Part shown: piece by piece, positions 33,727 to 42,319 of the stretch
How positions within the stretch are numbered: the first letter of the stretch is position 1
Layout of the letters: every line of letters begins with the position of its first letter
Source of the DNA: Thermoflexus hugenholtzii JAD2
Lineage (GTDB): Bacteria > Chloroflexota > UBA11872 > UBA12225
Length of the DNA: 59,775 nucleotides
Direction: 5' to 3'
Assembly (NCBI GenBank): GCA_945865725.1
Contig: CAMBEO010000008.1
Location: 1-59,775, forward strand
Position numbers and translations under genes: made by a program
Notes under the pieces: model-generated
Told to the model about the DNA's origin: nothing
Seen by the model: the letters and a program-made list of their open reading frames with translations, nothing else
The model's database searches: none

Positions 33727-33830
33727 GCAGCGCCCATCCCCCGCCTCATTGCCACGCCGTCCGGGATCGTCACGTCCCGACGACCACAACCACCTCCGGC
33801 GCCACCGCGCCATCAAGGAAACTTTGCCTC

Positions 33831-34766
33831 ATGAGGAAAAAGGTCTCCATCGTCGGCGCCGGGAATGTCGGCGGCTCGGTTGCCCAGCGTCTCGCCGAGA
33901 CGGGCGTCACGGACATCGTCCTCGCGGACGTCTTCGACGGCTACGCCCAGGGGAAGGCGCTCGACCTCGCCCAGGCAGGACCGGTCGTGGGCTACGACTG
34001 CGCGATCACCGGCGCGACGTTGCCCGCGGACTACCACCTGACCGCGGACAGCGACGTCGTCGTGTTTACCTCCGGCGCGCCGCGCAAGCCGGGCATGAGC
34101 CGGGATGACCTCCTCGCCACGAACCAGAAGATCGTGGTCGACAACGTCTCCCAGATCGTCCGCCACTCCCCGCAATGCGTCCTCGTCATGGTCAACAACC
34201 CGCTCGACGCGATGGCCCACCTGGCCTTCAAGACCGCCGGGTTCCCGAAGGCCCGCGTCGTCGGGCAGGCGGGCATCCTTGACACGGCACGCTTCCGCAC
34301 CTTCCTCGCGAAGGAGCTCCACGTGTCGGTCCGGGACGTGAACGCCTACGTCCTCGGCGGCCATGGCGACGACATGGTCCCGCTGGTCTCGTACACCACC
34401 GTCGGTGGCGTCCCGGTCTCGCGCCTCATCGCGCCCGAGCGCCTCGCCGCCATCGTCGACCGCACCCGCAAGGGCGGGCAGGAGATTGTGGACCTCCTGA
34501 AGACTGGAAGCGCCTACCAGGCGCCGGCGGCCGCGACGACCCAGATGGTCCTTTCGATCCTGCTCGACCAGAAGCGCCTCCTCCCGTGCTCCACCTACCT
34601 CGAAGGCGAGTACGGGATCACCGACCTGTTCGTCGGCGTGCCGTGCAAGCTTGGCGCCGCGGGCGTGGAACAGGTCATCGAGATCGACCTTGCACCGGAC
34701 GAGCGCGACGCCTTGCACCGGACCGCGTCCAGCGTCCGGTCGCTCGTCCACAAGCTTGGGCTGTAG
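33831..34766 (+). CDS. mdh: Malate dehydrogenase (LDH-like type)
   Basis: The 311-residue NAD-dependent enzyme has the nucleotide loop VGAGNVGGSVAQRLAE, the substrate-specificity loop GAPRKPGMSRDDLL (Arg after GAP, marking malate rather than lactate), the NNPLDAM motif, the GQAGILDTARFRTF Asp-Arg pair and catalytic His in GGHGDDMVPL. It belongs to the tetrameric MDH type common in Chloroflexi and Bacillus. It starts at ATG with AAGGAA upstream. Together with the divergent fumC and sdhCAB it covers succinate to oxaloacetate. Confidence 0.96.
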   Translation: MRKKVSIVGAGNVGGSVAQRLAETGVTDIVLADVFDGYAQGKALDLAQAGPVVGYDCAITGATLPADYHLTADSDVVVFTSGAPRKPGMSRDDLLATNQKIVVDNVSQIVRHSPQCVLVMVNNPLDAMAHLAFKTAGFPKARVVGQAGILDTARFRTFLAKELHVSVRDVNAYVLGGHGDDMVPLVSYTTVGGVPVSRLIAPERLAAIVDRTRKGGQEIVDLLKTGSAYQAPAAATTQMVLSILLDQKRLLPCSTYLEGEYGITDLFVGVPCKLGAAGVEQVIEIDLAPDERDALHRTASSVRSLVHKLGL

Positions 34767-34925
34767 TCTCGGGGGGTGAGGGAAGCACGACGCCCTCCCG
34801 TTGGTCCGCGGGCGGTGGTGCTTCCCTCTCTCGCCGCAGCGGGGGAGGGACTGAGGGTGGGGGCCTAGTCCGCGGGCACCCGTGTCCCCCGGGGCTGGGT
34901 GGGGTGGCGCTTCCCTCTCACACAC
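34767..34925. repeat. Repeat island 3' of mdh
   Basis: One forward core palindrome with accessory TTGGTCCGCGGGC and CCGCGGGCACCCGTGTCCCC modules lies between the mdh stop and tRNA-Arg. Confidence 0.8.
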
Positions 34926-34933
34926 GCGTTCAG

Positions 34934-35006
34934 GTCCCGGTAGCTCAGTGGAAAGAGCAGCCGCCTTCTAAGCGGTCGGTCGCGCGTTCGATTCGCGCCC
35001 GGGGCA
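34934..35006 (+). tRNA. tRNA-Arg (anticodon UCU)
   Basis: The cloverleaf has acceptor GTCCCGG/CCGGGGC (one G-U pair), D-arm AGCTCAGTGGAAAGAGC, anticodon loop CTTCTAA (TCT) on a GCCGC/GCGGT stem, and T-arm GCGCGTTCGATTCGCGC. CCA is not encoded. The next gene starts only 3 nt after its end. Confidence 0.93.
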
Positions 35007-35009
35007 CCG

Positions 35010-35384
35010 ATGGGCATGACACGAACCAGCGAGCGCCAGGTCACCCGTTTGCCGTTTACCGGTGACGCGATCGCGTTGATCGAGCACGAACTCGGTGTCG
35101 GTGCGACCGTGGCGCCGTACCGCGTCGAGGGCGAGGTCGTCTGGGAACTTCGCGTGCCCGCCCGATGGCTGCCCGGTACCACGCTTCTCGTCGTCCTTTG
35201 GCCATCGATCAGGCGCGTCGACGTTCGCGTCGTCCCGGACGGCGAGGGTCCGGTCCCCGTCGCGGTGACCGCGACCGGCGTCCACACTGTCGAGGTCTAC
35301 GCCAGCGTGGAAGTCATGTTCCGGCGCGACGGCGGAAGCGTCCTGTTCGTCACCCGGGACGGTCGCGTGGCGGTCGCGGATTGA
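35010..35384 (+). CDS. Conserved-looking hypothetical protein upstream of an HDAC-like enzyme
   Basis: A 124-residue soluble protein with no recognised motif. It is predicted to be mostly beta-strand (VAPYRVEGEVVWELRVPARWLPGTTLLVVLWP, VTATGVHTVEVYASVEVMFRRDGGSVLFVT). The reading frame has strong G/C third-position bias, supporting real coding. It starts 3 nt after the tRNA (an alternative ATG is two codons later), and its stop overlaps the next start as TGATG, suggesting translational coupling to the deacetylase-like gene. Function is unknown. Confidence 0.65.
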   Translation: MGMTRTSERQVTRLPFTGDAIALIEHELGVGATVAPYRVEGEVVWELRVPARWLPGTTLLVVLWPSIRRVDVRVVPDGEGPVPVAVTATGVHTVEVYASVEVMFRRDGGSVLFVTRDGRVAVAD

Positions 35385-36517
35385 TGGCCCGCAACGGGCA
35401 CCTCGTCGTCCACGGGGACCAGGCGGTCGCCCGCCACTTCCCGGAACGGCATCCCTTGAAGCCCGGGCGACCCGACGCCGCGATCGCGCACCTCGTGCGT
35501 GCGGGGATCGTCGGCGACGGCGCCATCCCGGTCGTGGCCCCGTCCCGAGCGAGCGACGCCGACCTGCGCCGCGTCCACGCCCCGGCCTACCTCGACGTGG
35601 CCCAACGCCTCTCGCTTCCCGGGCGCGACCCGCGCAACCTCCTGGTCGACCCGCGTGAGGCGACGGCCTTCGGCTTCTCGCCCGACGGCGACAATCCGCC
35701 CTACCTGGACATGGTCGAGGTCGGCCGGCATGCCTGCGGTGGCGTGATCGATGCGGCACGCCATGTCCTCGGCGGGGGCGGGATCGCGTTCGTCCCGGCC
35801 GCCGGCGCGAACCACCATGCGAAGCGCGCCCGGGCGAGCGGCTTCGGGATCCTGAACGACGCCGCTGTCGCCATCGCTTCCCTGCGTGCCGAGGGGGTCC
35901 GGGTGGCGTACGTCGACCTTGACGTCCATCACGGCGACGGCGTGGAGGAAGCCTTTGCGGCCGACCCGTCCGTGCTGACCATCTCCATCCACGAGAGCAC
36001 CCGGTACCTCTTCCCCGGTCCTCCGGGAGGCCTCCACGACTGCATCGGATCGGGTCCAGGGACCGGGTTCGCGGTAAACGTGCCTCTCGCGCCATGGTCG
36101 GACGACACGGAGTGGCTTGGCGCTTTCGAGACGATCATCCCGCCGTTGCTCGAGGCGTTTCGCCCGGACGTGACGGTCGTCCAGTGCGGGACCGACGGGT
36201 ACCACGCCGATCCGCTCGCACACCTCCTCGTTGGCGAGCGCGCCTACGTGACGGCCGCCGCCCGCCTGCGTGACCTGACCGGCGGACGCCTGGTCGCGAT
36301 CGGCGGCGGGGGATACGACGTGGCGGCAACCGCCCGCATTTGGGCAGCGATGTTCGCGACGTTCGTTGGCGCGAAGGTCCCGGATGAATGGACCACTGGC
36401 GAGCCCGCCCAGGTCCCGGATGGGCGCACGATGGCGCGAGTGGCGGCGGAGAACGGCATCAACGTCGCCGCCGTGCGCCGGCTCGTGTTCCCGCACCACG
36501 GGCTAGGCCTGACGTAG
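35384..36517 (+). CDS. Histone deacetylase-superfamily hydrolase (AcuC/acetylpolyamine amidohydrolase-like)
   Basis: The 377-residue arginase/deacetylase-fold zinc hydrolase retains the general-base His pair in AAGANHHAKRARASGFGILND, the zinc ligands in YVDLDVHHGDGVEEAF and in CGTDGYHADPL, and the catalytic-Tyr loop GGGGYDV. Such bacterial enzymes deacetylate acetyl-CoA synthetase (AcuC), polyamines or other small amides; the substrate here is unknown. The segment PGPPGGLHDCIGSGPGTGFAVNVPL is typical of the AcuC branch. The start overlaps the upstream stop by one base. Confidence 0.9.
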   Translation: MARNGHLVVHGDQAVARHFPERHPLKPGRPDAAIAHLVRAGIVGDGAIPVVAPSRASDADLRRVHAPAYLDVAQRLSLPGRDPRNLLVDPREATAFGFSPDGDNPPYLDMVEVGRHACGGVIDAARHVLGGGGIAFVPAAGANHHAKRARASGFGILNDAAVAIASLRAEGVRVAYVDLDVHHGDGVEEAFAADPSVLTISIHESTRYLFPGPPGGLHDCIGSGPGTGFAVNVPLAPWSDDTEWLGAFETIIPPLLEAFRPDVTVVQCGTDGYHADPLAHLLVGERAYVTAAARLRDLTGGRLVAIGGGGYDVAATARIWAAMFATFVGAKVPDEWTTGEPAQVPDGRTMARVAAENGINVAAVRRLVFPHHGLGLT

Positions 36518-36529
36518 GCCCGCCGTCGC

Positions 36530-36817
36530 CTACCAGTACGGGATCACGCCGGTCGCCCAGAGGAGGCCCGCGGCGACCACGATCACGATCACCCCGCCGA
36601 ACGCGAAATCGAACGCCGTCGGGTCGCCCTCCTCGCCTTCGACGCGCGGCGACCACCCGTCGCCCCCTACGCGTTCGTTTTCCCCGTACGGCCTAACCCC
36701 CCGACCCCCTTCCCGGCGCGGGAAGGGGGAGGCGGCGTCACCACCACCCCCGGGGGACGCGGTTGCCCGCGGACCAACGGGAGAGGGAGGCACCTTCTCC
36801 TGTGACGTCTCGTCCAT
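36530..36817 (-). CDS. Small C-terminally anchored membrane protein (hypothetical, partly repeat-encoded)
   Basis: The 95-residue frame ends in one hydrophobic helix (FDFAFGGVIVIVVAAGLLWATGVIPYW) preceded by a Pro/Gly/Arg-rich low-complexity stretch. The DNA for residues about 10-45 (36683-36790) matches the dispersed repeat family, so the N-terminal part may be non-native, and an internal or upstream start is possible. It lies 9 nt downstream of the octopine-dehydrogenase-family gene. No function is proposed. Confidence 0.4.
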   Translation of the reverse strand: MDETSQEKVPPSPVGPRATASPGGGGDAASPFPRREGGRGVRPYGENERVGGDGWSPRVEGEEGDPTAFDFAFGGVIVIVVAAGLLWATGVIPYW

Positions 36818-36826
36818 GCCCCGAAC

Positions 36827-37909
36827 CTATGCGACGCGCGCCGTGATCGCCCCCGCGTCAAGGCCCGAGAGGCCCAGGTCAGCCAGTGAGCGTCCTCCGT
36901 GGGGTCTCCCGCCCATCACCTGCCCCGCCAGCACCACGACCGAGGCGCTCACCGGCATCGGCACGCCCAGCTGCTGCCCCAGCTCCACCCAGGTCGCCAG
37001 CGCGAAAGGCGTGTCCTCCGTCAGCCATCGGGTATCGAGCGAACCGGGAGCCTTCAACGGCGTGAGCATCCGGCTCCCGTTAATCGTCGCCCAGAGGTCG
37101 CCACGCGGGCCGAAGCCTGCCCGGTGGTAGAGCGTCGCGACGTCGGGGAGGTCCAGGCCGAGCGCCCGGCCGACCGCGCGGCGCTCCTCGTCCACCGCCT
37201 CGATCACGCGAACGACCGCCGGGGTCACGCCTTCCTCGTAGAACTGGAACTCGCCCTGGCTGCGTTCGATCCGGCCGGCGTTCATCAGCACGCCGACCGG
37301 GTGCATGATGGGGTTCGTCGCGTTGAGCGCCGTCTCCAGGACACTTGCATGCCCGGAAAGACCAGGGAACGCGGGGGAGAGCCGCTCGATCGCCTCGGCG
37401 GTCCGCGACGCCGGATACGCACCGATCCCCATCGCGGGCACCACCCCCCACACGTGGGCGTGGTCGGGCCCGAGCTTGCGGCAGACGTACGGCGCCGTGT
37501 CGGTCTCGACCAGCAATGGGAGCTCGGTACCGGGCCGGGTGCGCCTCAGGGACTCGGCAATGGCGAGCGTTCCGAGGTTGCCCGGCGTGAGTGCGAGCAG
37601 GTGGCGGGCGCCGACGTGGGGACCGATCGCATCGATCAGGGCGGCGTGCGCGTAGCTCGGGACCGGTGCGATGAGCACGTCGCCCGCCGAGAGCGCCTCG
37701 GCGGCGTCAGTCGTCACCGCGGCAAGTCGCGCCGTGCCGGTCCGGGCAACGCCGGTCAAGCGGATCTCGCGTCGCGCCATGATCGGCTCGATCGAGCGCG
37801 ACTGGGACGGGTGCTCCCACAGGACGACCTCGAGGCCATCCAACGCGAGCATCGCCGCCACCGAGAAGGCCGTGTTCCCGCCTCCAAGCACCACGATCGT
37901 ACCCGCCAT
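36827..37909 (-). CDS. NAD/NADP octopine/nopaline dehydrogenase-family oxidoreductase
   Basis: The 360-residue enzyme has an N-terminal Rossmann domain starting TIVVLGGGNTAFSVAAMLALDG and an all-helical C-terminal domain with the family's NPIMHPVGVLMNAGRIE stretch, where the catalytic His is expected. The family includes opine dehydrogenases and ketopantoate-reductase-like enzymes that reductively couple or reduce keto acids; substrate is unknown. The start at MAGTIVVL is set by GAGGGAGA upstream. It diverges from the ABC-2 operon across 130 bp that probably hold both promoters. Confidence 0.85.
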   Translation of the reverse strand: MAGTIVVLGGGNTAFSVAAMLALDGLEVVLWEHPSQSRSIEPIMARREIRLTGVARTGTARLAAVTTDAAEALSAGDVLIAPVPSYAHAALIDAIGPHVGARHLLALTPGNLGTLAIAESLRRTRPGTELPLLVETDTAPYVCRKLGPDHAHVWGVVPAMGIGAYPASRTAEAIERLSPAFPGLSGHASVLETALNATNPIMHPVGVLMNAGRIERSQGEFQFYEEGVTPAVVRVIEAVDEERRAVGRALGLDLPDVATLYHRAGFGPRGDLWATINGSRMLTPLKAPGSLDTRWLTEDTPFALATWVELGQQLGVPMPVSASVVVLAGQVMGGRPHGGRSLADLGLSGLDAGAITARVA

Positions 37910-38039
37910 CGCGTCTCCCTCGTCGACGCGACCCGGTTGCCGGGGCGTCGCCGCCGAGTGTGGCACACGCCGACAGCACGCGATCAGCACGCCAAGTGGC
38001 CCCACGTGCGCGCCCGGCCGCGTGGGTACCCTCCCCCGC

Positions 38040-39074
38040 GTGAACGACCTCGCCGTCGCGACCGTGCGCCTGAGGAAGACCTATCAAGTTCCCGTGCGGC
38101 AATCCGGCATCGCCGCGTCGCTCAGGAGCCTCGTGCGCCGCACAACGCGCGACGTTCACGCCGTCGATGGACTGTCCCTCTCGATCGCGCCCGGCGAGAT
38201 AACCGGCTTCCTCGGCCCGAACGGCGCCGGGAAGACGACGACGCTCAAGATGCTCGCCGGCCTCCTCTACCCGACCTCGGGCGAGGTCACCGTCCTCGGT
38301 CACGTGCCGTCCCGGCGGGAACCGGCCTTCCTGCGCCAGATCACGCTGGTCATGGGACAGCGCAACCAGCTCCAGTGGGACATTCCTGTCGCGGACTCCT
38401 TCGAGCTGAATCGCACCGTGTACCGGGTGCCGGCCGCCGCGTTCCGGCGGACGCTCGACGACCTGGCCAGCCTCCTTGACCTCGGCCCGCTCATGATGAA
38501 GCCGGTCCGGCAACTGTCGCTCGGCGAGCGGATGAAGTGCGAGATCGCCGTCGCCTTGCTGCACCAGCCGCGGATCCTGTTCCTCGACGAGCCGACGATC
38601 GGCCTTGACGTGACCATGCAGCGGCGGATCCGCGCGTTCGTGGCCGAGTACAACCGCCGCCACGGCGCGACCGTCCTGCTTACGTCCCACTACATGGCGG
38701 ATGTCGAGGCGCTGTGCAAGCGCGTCATCGTCATCCACCATGGGCGCCTGCTCTTCGATGGCGAACTGTCGGCCCTCGTCGCGCGCTTCTCGACCCACAA
38801 GACCATCGCGATCGACCTCGACGGCGACGCACCCGATGCCCGCGCGGTACTGGAAAGGATCGGAGAAGTGGTGTCCATCGAGGACGGGCACGCGGTCGTG
38901 CGAGTCCCCAAGTCCCAGACGGCGCGCGCGACCGGCGAGATCCTCGCCACCCTGCCCGTCGCTGACCTCTCGGTCGAGGACCCGCCGGTGGACGACGTGA
39001 TCGAACGCGTCTTCGCCTCGACCCGGGACGCCACGGGCGATGGCGACGCGAGCCACGAGGGAGTTGCGGGATGA
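38040..39074 (+). CDS. ABC-2 type exporter ATP-binding protein
   Basis: The 344-residue ATPase has Walker A GPNGAGKTTTLKML, a Q-loop (VMGQRNQLQWD), signature motif LSLGERMKCEIA, Walker B ILFLDEPTIGLD and H-loop LLTSHYM. The VFG/ABC-2 group with the MGQRNQLQWDIP variant typically pairs with DUF990-type permeases, exactly the type encoded downstream. About 90 C-terminal residues form a regulatory domain. The start is GTG without a clear ribosome binding site. The last 4 nt overlap the next gene (ATGA), so the four genes are one operon. Confidence 0.9.
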   Translation: MNDLAVATVRLRKTYQVPVRQSGIAASLRSLVRRTTRDVHAVDGLSLSIAPGEITGFLGPNGAGKTTTLKMLAGLLYPTSGEVTVLGHVPSRREPAFLRQITLVMGQRNQLQWDIPVADSFELNRTVYRVPAAAFRRTLDDLASLLDLGPLMMKPVRQLSLGERMKCEIAVALLHQPRILFLDEPTIGLDVTMQRRIRAFVAEYNRRHGATVLLTSHYMADVEALCKRVIVIHHGRLLFDGELSALVARFSTHKTIAIDLDGDAPDARAVLERIGEVVSIEDGHAVVRVPKSQTARATGEILATLPVADLSVEDPPVDDVIERVFASTRDATGDGDASHEGVAG

Positions 39075-40069
39075 CCGGTGATCGCGCCCGTGCCGCACGC
39101 GCCGCGTCGCCGCTGGTCGTCGCGATCGACGCGCCGTCCGTCGACCTGACCGACCGGGACCGCCTCGCCAGCGCGTTCCCGTCGGTGTCGTTCGTGGCGG
39201 CCACGGACCCGGACGACCTCGCACAGGCGATCACTCGCGCGCATGTCGTGTTCGGCAAGCGCTTGCCTCACGCCGCGATCGCCGGGGCACCGACCCTGGC
39301 GTGGGTGCAGGCGGGGACCGCCGGCGTCGATGGCGTCCTCGCCCGCGGCCCGTGGCCCGATGGGGTGCTCCTGACGAACGCACGTGGAGCGCACGGCACC
39401 CCCATTTCCGAGCAGGTCGTCGCGATGATGCTGGCGTTCGCGACCCGCTTGCACGTGCTACTCCGCGCTCAGGCCGAACGGCGCAATGTCGCGCGGGCCG
39501 TGACGTCGACGAAGTGGGAACTGTCGGGGCAACGACTGGTGATCCTCGGGCTCGGTGACATCGGCGGGAGCCTCGCCGTGCGCGCATCCGCCCTCGGGAT
39601 GCGCGTGACCGGCGTACGCCGCGAACCGGCGCCCGTCCCCGGGTGCGAACGGGTCGTCGGTCCCGGTTCCCTGGTCGAGGTCCTCCGTGACGCCGACCAC
39701 CTGGCCGCGTGCCTGCCGCTCACCCCCGGCACGCGGCACCTCGTCGGCGAGGCGGAACTGCGGGCGCTCCCGCGTGGCGCCCATGTCTACAACGTCGGCC
39801 GTGGCGCCGTGATCGACGGCCAGGCCCTGCGGCGTGCCCTCGCGGATGGCCACCTCGGGGGTGCCGGGCTCGATTGCGTCGAACCGTCCGACATCCCGGA
39901 CGTGAGTGACCCGCTCTGGTCGCATCCCGACGTGATCCTCGGCCAGCACTCGAGCGGGCACGCGCCGGGGAACTCGCGCCTCATCACCGACATCTTCGCC
40001 TCAAACCTCGAACGGTTCCTCGCCGGCCGCGAACTCGAGAATCGGGTCGACCTCGCGCGTGGCTATTAG
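39071..40069 (+). CDS. D-isomer 2-hydroxyacid dehydrogenase family protein
   Basis: The 332-residue NAD-dependent oxidoreductase shows the Rossmann loop LVILGLGDIGGSLAVRASALGM (from about residue 155), the substrate-binding Arg region NVGRGAVIDGQALRRAL, the Glu in LDCVEPSDIPD and the His near HSSGH. It is most like enzymes that reduce glyoxylate, hydroxypyruvate or phenylpyruvate. Its place between an ABC ATPase and the permeases, with a 4-nt overlap on one side and 27 nt on the other, is unusual. It could make or remove the exported compound, but that is inference. Confidence 0.88.
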   Translation: MTGDRARAARAASPLVVAIDAPSVDLTDRDRLASAFPSVSFVAATDPDDLAQAITRAHVVFGKRLPHAAIAGAPTLAWVQAGTAGVDGVLARGPWPDGVLLTNARGAHGTPISEQVVAMMLAFATRLHVLLRAQAERRNVARAVTSTKWELSGQRLVILGLGDIGGSLAVRASALGMRVTGVRREPAPVPGCERVVGPGSLVEVLRDADHLAACLPLTPGTRHLVGEAELRALPRGAHVYNVGRGAVIDGQALRRALADGHLGGAGLDCVEPSDIPDVSDPLWSHPDVILGQHSSGHAPGNSRLITDIFASNLERFLAGRELENRVDLARGY

Positions 40070-40096
40070 CCGGCACGAGCCAGGACTGGCACGTCG

Positions 40097-40900
40097 GTGA
40101 TCGACTGGATATCGATCTACCGCGCGCAGTTCGCGGTCACGTTCGGTGCGCAACTGCAATACCGCGCGTCGCTCGCGATATGGCTGCTTGGGCTCGTCTT
40201 GGCGCCGGTCATCAGCCTGGTGGTCTGGACGACGGTCGCCGCGTCGGGGGGCGGGCAGGCCGGAGGCTTCAGTCAGGGCGAGTTCGCGGCGTACTTCCTC
40301 GCGCTGCTCGTCGCGAACCACCTCACCTTCACGTGGGTTGCCTGGGATTTCGAGTTCCGCGTACGAAACGGATCGCTCTCGGGCCAGCTCCTGCGGCCTG
40401 TCGACCCGATACATGCCAACATCGCCGACAACGTGACCTACAAGGTGATCACGCTCCTCGCCGTGGTACCGGCCACCGCCGTCCTCGCCTGGGCTTTCGA
40501 GCCGGCGGCCGACACGTCGTGGCTCAACCTCGTCCTTTTCCTTCCGGTCGTCGCGCTCGCCGCCACGCTCAGGTTCCTCGTCGAGTACTCCCTCGCGATG
40601 GCGGCGTTCTGGACCACCCGGGTGTTCGCGATCAACGACCTGTACTACGTGCCGCTCTTCTTCTTCTCCGGCCAGCTCGTGCCCCTGGCGCTCCTCCCAG
40701 ACTGGGTGCGGGCCGTGGGGAACCTCCTGCCGTTCCGTTGGATGCTCTCGTTCCCGGTCGAGGTCGCGATCGGCCGGGTGGCACCGTCGGAGGTGCCTAT
40801 CGGCGTGGCCTGCCAGCTCGCTTGGATCGGCGCATTCCTCGTGGTCCGGTCCATGGCGTGGCGGCATGGGGTGCGGCGCTACTCCGCGGTCGGCGCGTGA
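40097..40900 (+). CDS. ABC-2 type permease, first subunit (DUF990-like)
   Basis: The 267-residue membrane protein has six predicted transmembrane segments (e.g. IWLLGLVLAPVISLVVWTTVAA, FAAYFLALLVANHLTFTWV, VITLLAVVPATAVLAWAF). The cytoplasmic loop VRNGSLSGQLLRPVDPI is typical of DUF990 permeases, as is the late FFSGQLVPLALLPDWVRAVGNLLPFRWMLSFP. It presumably forms a heterodimer with the next gene product and exports an unknown substrate using the upstream ATPase. The start is GTG. Confidence 0.87.
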   Translation: MIDWISIYRAQFAVTFGAQLQYRASLAIWLLGLVLAPVISLVVWTTVAASGGGQAGGFSQGEFAAYFLALLVANHLTFTWVAWDFEFRVRNGSLSGQLLRPVDPIHANIADNVTYKVITLLAVVPATAVLAWAFEPAADTSWLNLVLFLPVVALAATLRFLVEYSLAMAAFWTTRVFAINDLYYVPLFFFSGQLVPLALLPDWVRAVGNLLPFRWMLSFPVEVAIGRVAPSEVPIGVACQLAWIGAFLVVRSMAWRHGVRRYSAVGA

Positions 40901-40916
40901 CCGGCAGGAACCGCGC

Positions 40917-41702
40917 ATGACCATCGTCCGCCTCCTCGCCGTCTACCTGCGGGTCGGGATCCTGACCGAGCTGCAGTACCGCGCGAACTTTTACGTCCAG
41001 GCGTTTCGGTCCGTCCTGTCCCTCGCGACGGGACTGGCCGGGCTGGCCGTGGTCTTCAGCCACGCCACCACGCTTGCGGGCTGGCGCCCGCATGAGCTGC
41101 TCGCGGTGCTCGGCGTGTACCTGGTCATCAGCGGCGTCGTGCGGTTCGCGATCCAACCCGCGATGGAACGCCTCATGGAGGACGTCCGGGAAGGCACCCT
41201 CGACTACGTACTGACGAAGCCGGAGGACAGCCTCGTCCTGGTCTCCGTCCGCGCAAACGCGATCTGGCGCCTCGTCGACGTCGTTCTGGGCGTGGCGGTC
41301 GTGGGATACGCGGTGGCGACGTCGGGCGGGAGCCTCGGCGCCTACGAGTTCGCGGCGTTCGTGGTGTCCCTTGGCGCCGCCGTGGCGACCATCTACGGCT
41401 TCCTGGTCATCCTCACGACGCTGTCGTTCTGGTTCACGCGCGTCGAGAACATCCTCGTCATCTTCCAGAGCATGTACGAGGCGGGAAAGTGGCCGGTCGA
41501 CATCTATCCGGCGTGGTTGCGCGCGACCCTGACCTTCCTGGTCCCCGTCGCCTTTGCCGTCACGGTCCCTGCCGGGGCGCTATCCGGGCGCGCCACGCCG
41601 CTCACCCTCGCAGCGACCGTCGCCATCGCGGTAGTGATGGTGGTCGCCGCCCGCCGCTTCTGGCTCGTCGGCCTGCGCCGGTACTCCGGGGCATCCGCCT
41701 GA
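40917..41702 (+). CDS. ABC-2 type permease, second subunit (DUF990-like)
   Basis: This 261-residue partner permease has six hydrophobic segments. It shares the early LTELQYRANFYVQAF and MEDVREGTLDYVLTKPEDS loop pattern with its neighbour (LQYRASLAIW; VRNGSLSGQLLRPVDP), so the pair are distant paralogues. AGGA lies 7 nt before the ATG. It closes the operon, and a repeat island follows directly after its stop. Confidence 0.87.
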   Translation: MTIVRLLAVYLRVGILTELQYRANFYVQAFRSVLSLATGLAGLAVVFSHATTLAGWRPHELLAVLGVYLVISGVVRFAIQPAMERLMEDVREGTLDYVLTKPEDSLVLVSVRANAIWRLVDVVLGVAVVGYAVATSGGSLGAYEFAAFVVSLGAAVATIYGFLVILTTLSFWFTRVENILVIFQSMYEAGKWPVDIYPAWLRATLTFLVPVAFAVTVPAGALSGRATPLTLAATVAIAVVMVVAARRFWLVGLRRYSGASA

Positions 41703-41897
41703 CGTGTCCCGCTTCCCTCTCCCGCCGCAGCGCTGGGGGGTGCTTGTCGCGGCGGATGGAGGGGTGGGTGGTGCTTCCCTCTCCCGCCGCAGCGGGGGAG
41801 GGATTGAGGGTGGGGGCCGTCCCGGGGTGGAAGAGCTAGTCCTTCCCTCTCCCGCCGCAGCGCTGGGGGGTGCTTGTTGCGGCTGATCGAAGGGGGC
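41703..41897. repeat. Repeat island between the ABC-2 operon and the globin gene
   Basis: Three forward core units, two with the variant CGCAGCGCTGGGGGGTGCTTG, lie in the convergent gap and reach the globin stop codon. Confidence 0.85.
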
Positions 41898-42293
41898 TCA
41901 CTCGCCCCGGTTGACCAAGTGCGTCGCCGCCCGGTCAAAGTACTCGCGCATCGCCGCATCGACCGGCGCCGGGAAGGCGCACGCGTCGAGGGCCGAGGCC
42001 ATGCATCGAACCCACCGGTCGCGCGCATCGCCGTCGATGGCGAAGGCGAAGTGGCGCATCCGCAGGCGCGGGTGGCCACGTTCCTCCGAATACGTCGGGG
42101 GTCCTCCCCAGTACTGGGCAAGGAAACGCGACAGGCGACGCTTGGCCGCGTCGTGCTCCGCCTCGGCGTACATCGCGCTCAGGACCTCGTCCGCCGCGAC
42201 CCCCTCGTAGAACCGTTCGACGAGACTCTCGAAGGCAGGCATCCCCCCGACGGCGTCGTACACCGAACGCAGGTCCAGCGATTCCTCCGCCAT
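41898..42293 (-). CDS. Truncated hemoglobin (group II-like, GlbO/YjbI family)
   Basis: The protein of about 131 residues has the 2-on-2 globin pattern SVYDAVGGMPAFESLVERFYEGVAAD, then the Tyr/Trp-rich AQYWGGPPTYSEERGHPRLRMRHFAFAIDGD with the proximal His in RMRHF, and the group II hallmark RWVRCMASALD. Such proteins bind O2/NO and are linked to oxidative or nitrosative chemistry. The ATG of MAEESLDL has GGAGA 8 nt upstream; an in-frame TTG two codons earlier is too close to it. It lies 26 nt downstream of yajQ. Confidence 0.92.
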   Translation of the reverse strand: MAEESLDLRSVYDAVGGMPAFESLVERFYEGVAADEVLSAMYAEAEHDAAKRRLSRFLAQYWGGPPTYSEERGHPRLRMRHFAFAIDGDARDRWVRCMASALDACAFPAPVDAAMREYFDRAATHLVNRGE

Positions 42294-42319
42294 CGTCAAT
42301 CTCTCCGGCTAGGTCCCGG

